The notes under the pieces: generated by a model
The model's input: only the letters and a program-made list of their open reading frames with translations
Database searches by the model: none
What the model was told of the DNA's origin: nothing
Source of the DNA: Flavobacteriaceae bacterium UBA5544
GTDB lineage: Bacteria; Bacteroidota; Bacteroidia; Flavobacteriales; Flavobacteriaceae
DNA length: 6,052 bases
NCBI GenBank assembly: GCA_002426755.1
Contig: DINI01000012.1
Coordinates: 71,335-77,386 of the forward strand
Reading direction: 5' to 3'
Shown: positions 1 through 4,655 of the stretch, one piece after another
How positions within the stretch are numbered: the first letter of the stretch is position 1
Layout: each line of letters begins with the position of its first letter
Made by a program: the position numbers and the translations under genes

Positions 1-117
1 ATGATGACCACTTGGGAAGATTACGAAGATTTCAACGGCATCAAAATTGCAAAAACGCACAAGAGACCAGAAGGAAATTGGAAACTACACTTTACCAACA
101 TCAAGGTTACAAAATAA
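1..117 (+). CDS. C-terminal end of an unrecognised protein (5' end outside the window)
   Basis: An open frame runs from the first base to a TAA at 115-117 and encodes 38 residues, ending in NWKLHFTNIKVTK. The window happens to begin with ATGATG, so a 38-residue peptide is formally possible. However, the alternating hydrophobic and polar pattern (FNGIKIAKTHKR, then NWKLHFTNIKV) looks like the last beta strands of a larger secreted or lipoprotein-like beta-rich protein, so I read it as a truncated gene tail. It faintly resembles the C-termini of flavobacterial DUF6503-type proteins, but that is a memory-based guess and too little sequence remains to assign a function. A strong intrinsic terminator follows 114 bases later, which fits a transcript ending here. 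Confidence 0.55.
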   Translation: MMTTWEDYEDFNGIKIAKTHKRPEGNWKLHFTNIKVTK

Positions 118-168
118 GGTGGTTGTTAAAAAAGTGCTAAAATCAAACCTTCAAAAATCCAAAGAGAA

Positions 169-224
169 ATAGACCGACGTATATAAGATATCTCAAAAGA
201 ATATTCCGCAGTATGCGTCTCTAT
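169..224 (+). other. Predicted hairpin upstream of the terminator (3' UTR or small RNA candidate)
   Basis: Bases 169-173 (ATAGA) can pair with 220-224 (TCTAT). After a two-base bulge (174-175), bases 176-183 (GACGTATA) can pair with 212-219 (TATGCGTC, one G-U wobble), giving about 13 pairs. The loop contains the palindrome AGATATCT (186-193). A strong terminator hairpin follows seven bases later, so the transcript would end with two hairpins in tandem. It may be a structured 3' UTR of the gene ending at 117 or the body of a small RNA. I found no promoter matching TTTG-N19-TAnnTTTG in 118-168. No protein-coding signal is visible in 118-365. Confidence 0.3.
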
Positions 225-230
225 ATATTC

Positions 231-269
231 AAAGAGCTTCCACTAACCAAGTTGAAGCTCTTTTTTTTT
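231..269 (+). terminator. Strong Rho-independent terminator, plus strand
   Basis: The arms AAAGAGCTTC (231-240) and GAAGCTCTTT (254-263) pair perfectly over 10 bp around a 13-base loop, and the T run continues through 269. This is a classical plus-strand intrinsic terminator for the gene ending at 117 or for any RNA made from 118-230. On the minus strand the hairpin is followed by GAATATAT, so it would work poorly there. Confidence 0.85.
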
Positions 270-346
270 AGCAAAACAAAGTTTTTAAAAGCCTTTTCGG
301 CGCATTAAAAGGTTTTGGTTTTGCTAATCCCGCATTTGGGCGGGAT
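270..346. repeat. Nested inverted repeats between gene ends (possible weak terminators)
   Basis: Two further hairpins follow the T run. In the first, an outer stem AGCAAAAC (270-277) pairs with GTTTTGCT (318-325), and an inner stem CCTTTT (292-297) pairs with AAAAGG (307-312). In the second, ATCCCGC (327-333) pairs perfectly with GCGGGAT (340-346). The second hairpin is followed on the plus strand by a T-rich stretch (348-360). The inner stem of the first is flanked by T-rich tracts in both directions and is the best available candidate for ending the minus-strand gene whose stop is at 366-368. None has a textbook T tail on the minus strand, so the role is inferred. Confidence 0.45.
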
Positions 347-365
347 ATTTCTTTCCTTTTACAAA

Positions 366-791
366 CTATACTTTAAATTCAATTCCTTTGTGGGCACCAT
401 CGCAAAATGGTTTGTTTGACGAAGCGCCACATCTACAAAAAGTGGTCACTCGTGTTCTGCTTTCATCTGTTCCATTGGCATGGATGACTTTGAGTGTGCC
501 ATGAACCACCAAAGGTCCATTTTCTCGAACTTCAACTTTAATTTCTTCAGCAGGATGCTCCAAAATCTGTATTTTTTCATCGTTCATATAATGACTCAAC
601 GCACCTGAAGGACATTCCTTTACCTGATGAACCAACGCATCCGTTTTGGCAGCATCTATTTTTATCCAAGGTTTCTCTTTGGGCTTGAACACTTCACCCA
701 ATCCTTTTACACAAATCCCTGAATGAATGCATAAATCGGGTTTCCAAACGATGGTCACTTCTCCATTTGAATATTCCTTTATCTTGGTCAT
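366..791 (-). CDS. Two-domain iron-sulfur protein: divergent 4Fe-4S domain (YjdI-like) plus CDGSH domain
   Basis: A 141-residue protein. The N-terminal part (about residues 10-70) matches the divergent mono-cluster ferredoxin domain known from E. coli YjdI, with CIHSGICVKGL (C21, C27), PWI (41-43) and CPSGAL (C60). The C-terminal part (about 92-141) is a CDGSH zinc-finger-like domain with the 2Fe-2S ligands visible in CRCGASSNKPFCDGAH: C119, C121, C130 and H134, the 3Cys-1His set of mitoNEET-type proteins. Only three cysteines are seen in the first domain, as is usual for that divergent family, so its cluster type cannot be read from sequence. There is no signal peptide or membrane segment, so it should be cytosolic. 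A redox, cluster-transfer or cluster-sensing role is likely from the family, but the partner is unknown. It is divergent from kynU across 90 bases, which does not by itself link it to kynurenine metabolism. The ATG at 791 is the natural start, because YjdI-like homology begins shortly after it. Confidence 0.88.
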   Translation of the reverse strand: MTKIKEYSNGEVTIVWKPDLCIHSGICVKGLGEVFKPKEKPWIKIDAAKTDALVHQVKECPSGALSHYMNDEKIQILEHPAEEIKVEVRENGPLVVHGTLKVIHANGTDESRTRVTTFCRCGASSNKPFCDGAHKGIEFKV

Positions 792-808
792 ATCGGTTTC
801 ATTTTTAT

Positions 809-816
809 TAAAGATA
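809..816 (-). promoter_or_regulatory. Candidate -7 element of the iron-sulfur protein gene
   Basis: On the minus strand this reads TATCTTTA, one mismatch from the Bacteroidota -7 consensus TAnnTTTG, and it ends 17 bases before the ATG. No TTTG -33 element is visible at the expected spacing, so the call is weak and rests on position and similarity alone. Confidence 0.25.
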
Positions 817-853
817 CAAAAAAGGACGTTCCGAATTAAGTCCGTTTTACGAC

Positions 854-884
854 TTTATTCCTAACCTAATAATGCTTATTTTTG
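854..884 (+). promoter_or_regulatory. Candidate Bacteroidota-type promoter of the kyn block
   Basis: TATTTTTG at 877-884 matches the -7 consensus TAnnTTTG perfectly. TTTA at 854-857, a 3-of-4 match to the -33 TTTG box, lies 19 bases upstream. Transcription would begin near 889-892. That is downstream of the first possible kynU start codons (TTG at 882 and 885), so if this promoter is real, translation must begin later, most plausibly at the in-frame TTG 909. The same octamer precedes the aldehyde dehydrogenase gene at 4629-4636. Confidence 0.5.
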
Positions 885-2177
885 TTGGAAACCGAAAAAC
901 AATTCACTTTGTCCAACTATCAATTAGGTTTAGAATACGCTAAACAACAAGACCAAAATGATGCTTTGGCGTCCTACAGAAATCACTTCCACATCCCTAA
1001 AGACAAGGATGGCAAGGATTGGATTTATATGACAGGCAACTCCCTCGGATTGCAGCCAAAATCAACAAAAGAGTACATCAATCAAGAATTGGAAGATTGG
1101 GCAAATTTGGGTGTAGAAGGTCATTTGGAAGCAAAACATCCTTGGTTGCCATACCATGAATTTTTGACGGAAAGTATGGCAAAAGTTGTCGGTGCCAAAC
1201 CGATTGAAGTTGTCGTGATGAATACCTTGACAGCGAATCTTCATTTTATGATGGTGTCATTTTACCAACCCACAAAAACTCGCTATAAAATTGTCATTGA
1301 AGCCGATGCATTTCCTTCGGATAAATATGCGGTTGAAAGTCAATTACAACATCATGGTTTTGACGCAAAAGATGGATTGATACTTTGGAAAGCCAGAAAA
1401 GGTGAAGAATTAGCCAATTATGAAGATTTAGAAACCATATTGAAAGAACAAGGTGATGAAATTGCCTTGGTCATGATTGGTGGCGTCAACTATTACACAG
1501 GACAATTTTTTGATTTAAAACGAATTACCGAACTCGGTCACAAACACGGTTGCATGGTTGGTTTTGACTGTGCGCATGGCGCAGGAAACGTCGAATTGAA
1601 TTTGCACGATTCAGGTGCTGATTTTGCCGTTTGGTGTACCTATAAATATTTGAATTCAGGACCAGGAAGTTTGGGTGGTTGTTTTGTACATGAACGCCAT
1701 GCACATCGAAAAGACCTCAACCGATTTGCCGGATGGTGGAGCCACAATAAAGAAACACGTTTTAAAATGCGCGACGAATTTGACCAACTTTCAGGAGCAG
1801 AAGGTTGGCAATTGAGCAATCCTCCTATTTTATCCATGGCAGCCATCAGAGCGTCCTTGGATATTTTCGCCGAAGTTGGCATGGAAGAATTGACAAAAAA
1901 ATCAACACAACTCACAGGCTATTTTGAATTTCTATTGAAACAATTGGGAGAAGATACCATCAAAATCATCACGCCATCAAATCCTGATGAACGTGGTTGC
2001 CAACTCTCCATACAGGTCAAAAATGCCGATAAAGCATTACACACCAAGTTGACAGAAGCAGGTGTCATCAGCGATTGGCGCGAACCAGATGTCATCCGCT
2101 GTGCGCCTGTGCCTTTGTACAATTCATTTCAGGATGTTTATCATTTGGTGGAGAAGTTGAAACAAATCTTAAATTAA
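882..2177 (+). CDS. kynU: Kynureninase
   Basis: PLP-dependent fold-type I enzyme that cleaves 3-hydroxykynurenine to 3-hydroxyanthranilate and alanine, or kynurenine to anthranilate and alanine. The longest frame gives 431 residues, near the usual 415-465. Visible family motifs are TGNSLGLQPK (51-60), MNTLTANLH (113-121, PLP phosphate side), FPSD (144-147), GVNYYTGQ (201-208), GFDCAHGAGN with the cofactor-nitrogen Asp at D229, WCTYKYLN with the expected Schiff-base lysine K255, RFAGWW (281-286) and PDVIRCAPVPLY (402-413), whose R406 should bind the substrate carboxylate. All key residues are present. The start is uncertain. The frame is closed by TAA at 870-872, and the first in-frame ATG is codon 50, too late for a functional enzyme. 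Start candidates are therefore TTG at 882, 885 or 909; family alignment and the promoter at 854-884 favour 909, while 882 is the longest. It heads a same-strand block with kmo and the deaminase. Confidence 0.95.
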   Translation: MLETEKQFTLSNYQLGLEYAKQQDQNDALASYRNHFHIPKDKDGKDWIYMTGNSLGLQPKSTKEYINQELEDWANLGVEGHLEAKHPWLPYHEFLTESMAKVVGAKPIEVVVMNTLTANLHFMMVSFYQPTKTRYKIVIEADAFPSDKYAVESQLQHHGFDAKDGLILWKARKGEELANYEDLETILKEQGDEIALVMIGGVNYYTGQFFDLKRITELGHKHGCMVGFDCAHGAGNVELNLHDSGADFAVWCTYKYLNSGPGSLGGCFVHERHAHRKDLNRFAGWWSHNKETRFKMRDEFDQLSGAEGWQLSNPPILSMAAIRASLDIFAEVGMEELTKKSTQLTGYFEFLLKQLGEDTIKIITPSNPDERGCQLSIQVKNADKALHTKLTEAGVISDWREPDVIRCAPVPLYNSFQDVYHLVEKLKQILN

Positions 2178-2184
2178 AAACAAC

Positions 2185-2235
2185 TGTCACTTCGAGCGCA
2201 GTCGAGAAGCTTACGAGGTCTCGACTCCGCTCGAC
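2185..2235. repeat. GC-rich palindromic repeat in the kynU-kmo spacer
   Basis: TCGAGCGCAGTCGAGA (2192-2207) pairs with TCTCGACTCCGCTCGA (2219-2234) over 16 bp with one mismatch around an 11-base loop. It fills most of the 72-base spacer and has no T tail, so it is not an obvious terminator. The left arm with its flank (2185-2207) recurs in the next spacer at 3663-3685 with 22 of 23 bases identical. I recall similar TTCGAGCGCAGTCGAGA elements scattered through flavobacterial genomes, so this is probably a REP-like dispersed element. In the transcript it could stabilise or separate the kynU and kmo messages (inference). Confidence 0.75.
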
Positions 2236-2249
2236 CAGACAGAAATTAT

Positions 2250-3656
2250 ATGAAAAACAAACAACAAAATATACTCATCATAGGCGCAGGTCTTTGCGGA
2301 AGTCTACTCGCTTTGCGTTTGGGTCAACGCGGTTACAATGTTACTGTGTACGAAATGCGTCCTGATTTGCGTAAAACCGACATCAGTGCTGGGCGTTCCA
2401 TTAATTTGGCGTTTTCTGACCGAGGCAATAAAGCGATGAAACTCGTCGGTATTGAAGATAAAGTGAAGGAACTCTGCATTCCGATGAATGGTCGCATGCT
2501 TCATGACATCGAAGGAAACACCGTTTTGGCACCATACAGTGGACGTGAACATGAATATATCAACTCCATTTCACGTGGGCAATTGAATGCGTTGTTATTG
2601 GACGAAGCCGAAAAGCATGAGAATGTCACCATTCATTTCAACAAAAAATGTAAGTCTGTTGATTTCGAAAAAACAACAGCCTTGTTTCAAGATTACGAAA
2701 CCAAACATGAATTTGTAGAAGATGCAGATGTCATTATCGCCACCGATGGTGCAGGTTCTGCGATGAGAAAAAGTTACTTTTTGGGCAAAAAGTTTCTGTT
2801 CAGTTTTTCACAGGATTGGTTGACGCATGGTTATAAGGAATTGAGCATTCTTCCTGCAGCAAATGGCGGTTATAAAACCTACAAAAATGCCCTGCATATT
2901 TGGGGTCGAGATTCGTTTATGTTGATTGCGCTTCCCAATTTGGATGGAAGTTTTACGGTCACCTTGTTCTTGAGTTATGATGAAGGAGAATACAATTTTA
3001 ATAATTTGACTACACAGGAAAAAGTCGTCGAGTTCTTCGGTAAATATTTCAAAGATGCTTTGGAATTGATGCCGAACCTTGCCGAAGACTTTTTTACCAA
3101 TCCAACGGCTGCGTTAGGAACGGTGAAATGTTCGCCATGGCATTACAAGGGCAATACGCTTTTGATGGGTGATGCAGCGCATGCCATCGTACCGTTTTAT
3201 GGTCAAGGAATGAATGCCTCATTTGAAGATGTGGTCGAATTTGACAAGGTTTTGGATGAAGGTCACACAGATTGGGAAACCATTTTCAAAATCTACGAGA
3301 GAAATCGCAAAAAAGATACCGATGCCATTGCCGATTTGGCGATTGACAATTTCCATGAAATGAAAGGTCATGTGAACAATGCTATTTTCCGCGAAAAACG
3401 TAATTTGGAAATGGCTTTGGAAAAGAATTTCCCTGATGAGTATTCGTCGAAATATTCATTGGTCACGTTCAATGAAGATATTGGCTATCGTGAAGCAATG
3501 TTGCGAGGCCGCGCCCAAGACAAGGCGATTCTCAATATGTTGGCAGACAAAGAAATCAACCTTAATGACGATTTAAAAATCAATCTAGAAAAAGTAAAAA
3601 CAGCCACCGAAGAAATTTTGGATGATGATAGGGTTGCAAAGAATTTTAAACATTAA
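2250..3656 (+). CDS. kmo: Kynurenine 3-monooxygenase
   Basis: FAD-dependent aromatic hydroxylase of class A (NADPH, O2) that converts L-kynurenine to 3-hydroxykynurenine. It has 468 residues, the usual length for bacterial enzymes. The N-terminal dinucleotide-binding fold shows GAGLCGS (12-18) and the acidic end of strand 2 at E35. GRSINLAFSDRG (48-59) follows. R82 and Y96 in GRMLHDIEGN...APYSG match the substrate-carboxylate pair known from yeast and human KMO. SISRGQL (106-112), ATDGAGS (164-170, the DG motif), THGYKEL (192-198), GDAAHAIVPFYGQGMNASFED (from 307, FAD ribityl binding) and DNFHEM (366-371, substrate side) complete the set. There is no membrane anchor of the mitochondrial type, so it is presumably cytosolic. 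The ATG at 2250 places the glycine motif at residue 12, as expected. No Shine-Dalgarno is seen. It lies 72 bases after kynU and 51 before the deaminase, so co-transcription is likely. Confidence 0.96.
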   Translation: MKNKQQNILIIGAGLCGSLLALRLGQRGYNVTVYEMRPDLRKTDISAGRSINLAFSDRGNKAMKLVGIEDKVKELCIPMNGRMLHDIEGNTVLAPYSGREHEYINSISRGQLNALLLDEAEKHENVTIHFNKKCKSVDFEKTTALFQDYETKHEFVEDADVIIATDGAGSAMRKSYFLGKKFLFSFSQDWLTHGYKELSILPAANGGYKTYKNALHIWGRDSFMLIALPNLDGSFTVTLFLSYDEGEYNFNNLTTQEKVVEFFGKYFKDALELMPNLAEDFFTNPTAALGTVKCSPWHYKGNTLLMGDAAHAIVPFYGQGMNASFEDVVEFDKVLDEGHTDWETIFKIYERNRKKDTDAIADLAIDNFHEMKGHVNNAIFREKRNLEMALEKNFPDEYSSKYSLVTFNEDIGYREAMLRGRAQDKAILNMLADKEINLNDDLKINLEKVKTATEEILDDDRVAKNFKH

Positions 3657-3662
3657 TCATAA

Positions 3663-3685
3663 TGTCAGTTCGAGCGCAGTCGAGA
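3663..3685. repeat. Second copy of the kyn-spacer repeat (half element)
   Basis: These 23 bases match 2185-2207 at 22 positions, the only change being C to G at the sixth base. The second hairpin arm present in the first copy is missing here, so this is a half element. It occupies nearly half of the 51-base kmo-deaminase spacer. Being in the same orientation as the first copy, it could in principle recombine with it and remove kmo. Confidence 0.75.
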
Positions 3686-3707
3686 ATAACAAATTGAATA
3701 TACTAAA

Positions 3708-4142
3708 ATGAGCAACAAAAAAAATGAGATTCCTGCCTCTGCAGGAACTAATGTAACACCACGAGGCGCTTATCCACACACCAAACGTGTCGGTGATTTT
3801 ATATTTGTTTCAGGCACGAGTTCGCGTCGTGCAGACAATACCATTGCAGGTGTTGATATCATTGACGAAATGGGAACAAAACGACTAAATGCCGAAGTTC
3901 AAACGCGCGAAGTCATTTTAAACATCGAAAAGAATTTGGCAAAAGAAGGCGCAACCTTAAAAGATGTAGTCGATGTGACTTCGTTTTTAGTGAATATGAA
4001 CGATTTTGCAGGTTACAATAAAGCCTATGCCGAATTCTTTGATAAAGAAACTGGACCAACTAGAACCACTGTGGCTGTGCATCAATTGCCTCATCCTGAT
4101 TTGGTGGTGGAAATTAAGGTGATGGCTATTAAAAAATTGTAA
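3708..4142 (+). CDS. amnD: RidA-family 2-aminomuconate deaminase
   Basis: A 144-residue protein of the RidA/YjgF/UK114 family, which forms trimers with active sites between subunits. It closely resembles Pseudomonas 2-aminomuconate deaminase (AmnD/NbaF) rather than general RidA: PRGAYPHTKRVGDFIFVSGTSSRR (from residue 18), then FLVNMNDFAGYN (93-104) and GPTRTTVAVHQLPHPDL (116-132). R119 is the family carboxylate-binding arginine and E135 the water-activating glutamate position. The expected reaction is 2-aminomuconate plus water to 4-oxalocrotonate plus ammonia in the cytosol. The neighbouring kynU, kmo and a semialdehyde dehydrogenase make this much more likely than generic imine deamination. 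The first 17 residues are longer than in the Pseudomonas enzyme and include IPASAG, translated from a palindromic repeat (3730-3747). The ATG at 3708 is the only ATG before the conserved domain. It is the last gene of the block and is followed directly by a terminator palindrome. Confidence 0.9.
   Translation: MSNKKNEIPASAGTNVTPRGAYPHTKRVGDFIFVSGTSSRRADNTIAGVDIIDEMGTKRLNAEVQTREVILNIEKNLAKEGATLKDVVDVTSFLVNMNDFAGYNKAYAEFFDKETGPTRTTVAVHQLPHPDLVVEIKVMAIKKL
3730..3747. repeat. Palindromic repeat inside the deaminase N-terminus
   Basis: TTCCTGC (3730-3736) and GCAGGAA (3741-3747) form a perfect 7-bp hairpin with the four-base loop CTCT, read in frame as part of EIPASAGT. I recall ATTCCTGC...GCAGGAAT elements as frequent intergenic repeats in flavobacteria, so this looks like such an element captured by the reading frame ahead of the conserved domain. 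Confidence 0.6.
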
Positions 4143-4150
4143 ACAAAAAG

Positions 4151-4179
4151 ACCTTTCAGGTTTTGAAAACCTGAAAGGT
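4151..4179. terminator. Bidirectional terminator palindrome between convergent genes
   Basis: ACCTTTCAGGTTTT (4151-4164) and AAAACCTGAAAGGT (4166-4179) are exact reverse complements around one central base; in RNA the inner A-T pairs would open into a loop. On the minus strand the hairpin is followed by CTTTTTGTTT, a good tail for the gene whose stop is at 4209-4211. On the plus strand the tail is the weaker TTCCTAAC, ending the kyn block 8 bases after the deaminase stop. The same kind of palindrome is, as I recall, repeated in many flavobacterial genomes. Confidence 0.75.
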
Positions 4180-4208
4180 TTCCTAACGATTTATAAAATT
4201 TAAAGATA

Positions 4209-4559
4209 TTATTTTCCAAATTTATCAATCAAGGCATTCTCCACTTTTATTCTGATAACAGTTACTCCTACACCCATAATAACAATGGCTAGAATAAACC
4301 CAATCTTAAAACCTAATCTTACAAATATTCCGATGCTTCCGAGCAAAAATAAAATGAAGGCCAATTTCAAATAAAGTTTTCCTCCATAATTATGAGAAAA
4401 ATCCCAATGGGCTTTGCTTCTCCCTTCATATTTAGACTTGGTCCAACCTTTAAATGCATCACTGTATTTAGGTGGATTTTTTAAATAATTCAAACCTACC
4501 AGAAACATGACGATAGAAGACACAATTAATATTATTGAAAAGCCATTTTCAAATTCCAT
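4209..4559 (-). CDS. Small three-helix membrane protein, SdpI-like
   Basis: A 116-residue protein with three hydrophobic segments (about 7-26, 62-80 and 84-103) and a polar loop (27-61) between the first two. The loop reads KGWTKSKYEGRSKAHWDFSHNYGGKLYLK. The W52, H/N56-57 and G59-G60-K61 spacing resembles the SdpI family motif (R-T...S...W..an...G.L), found in the Bacillus SdpI immunity protein and in many uncharacterised bacterial membrane proteins. The usual GxRT part is degenerate here, so membership is tentative and no immunity function should be assumed. It is transcribed against the flanking kyn genes and converges on the deaminase. A candidate promoter lies just upstream (4575-4604), and two direct copies of TGTTTAAA (4560-4567 and 4571-4578) sit in front of the ATG. 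It shows no visible link to tryptophan degradation. Confidence 0.75.
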   Translation of the reverse strand: MEFENGFSIILIVSSIVMFLVGLNYLKNPPKYSDAFKGWTKSKYEGRSKAHWDFSHNYGGKLYLKLAFILFLLGSIGIFVRLGFKIGFILAIVIMGVGVTVIRIKVENALIDKFGK

Positions 4560-4574
4560 TGTTTAAACTTTGTT

Positions 4575-4604
4575 TAAATATATTAAAAAAGTTGATTTTT
4601 CAAA
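4575..4604 (-). promoter_or_regulatory. Candidate promoter of the SdpI-like gene
   Basis: Read on the minus strand, TTTG (4604-4601) is followed after 18 bases by TATATTTA (4582-4575), one mismatch from TAnnTTTG. The -7 box ends 15 bases before the ATG, which would leave a leader of roughly ten bases. Confidence 0.45.
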
Positions 4605-4628
4605 TCCAGCACTTACTTTTATAATTTG

Positions 4629-4636
4629 TATTTTTG
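4629..4636 (+). promoter_or_regulatory. Candidate -7 element of the semialdehyde dehydrogenase gene
   Basis: TATTTTTG is a perfect TAnnTTTG match and is identical to the octamer in front of kynU (877-884). It ends 19 bases before the GTG start. No TTTG is found 17-20 bases upstream, so only the -7 half is supported. It lies back to back with the candidate promoter of the SdpI-like gene. Confidence 0.4.
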
Positions 4637-4655
4637 AGTCACAAACAAACGTTTC

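Noticed and set aside
118..230. tRNA gene in the gap after the first gene
   Set aside because: No T-loop (GTTCGA-like) or acceptor-stem arrangement is present. The pairing seen is a single long hairpin.
872..874. ATG just upstream of kynU as its start codon, perhaps with a frameshift
   Set aside because: The ATG is one frame off the kynureninase frame, and its frame encodes nothing resembling the family. Kynureninase homology begins only near residue 10-14 of the long frame, so no frameshift has to be assumed.
2192..2234. Hairpin in the kynU-kmo spacer as a terminator or riboswitch
   Set aside because: No T run follows the stem, the element recurs in part in the next spacer, and nothing resembling an aptamer is present. 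A repeat element explains it better.
2075..2365. Plus-strand 96-residue open frame spanning the kynU end, the spacer and the kmo start
   Set aside because: It overlaps two well supported genes in another frame and translates the palindromic repeat into a basic, low-quality sequence (for example LTRSRLRSTRQK). It is a shadow frame.
2185..3685. Two matching 23-nt repeats as a CRISPR-like array
   Set aside because: There are only two copies, about 1.5 kb apart with a complete kmo gene between them, and no cas genes nearby.
4209..4559. SdpI-like gene as part of a toxin-immunity system
   Set aside because: No toxin precursor or SdpAB-like genes are nearby, the family motif is only partly conserved, and most such proteins have no known immunity role.
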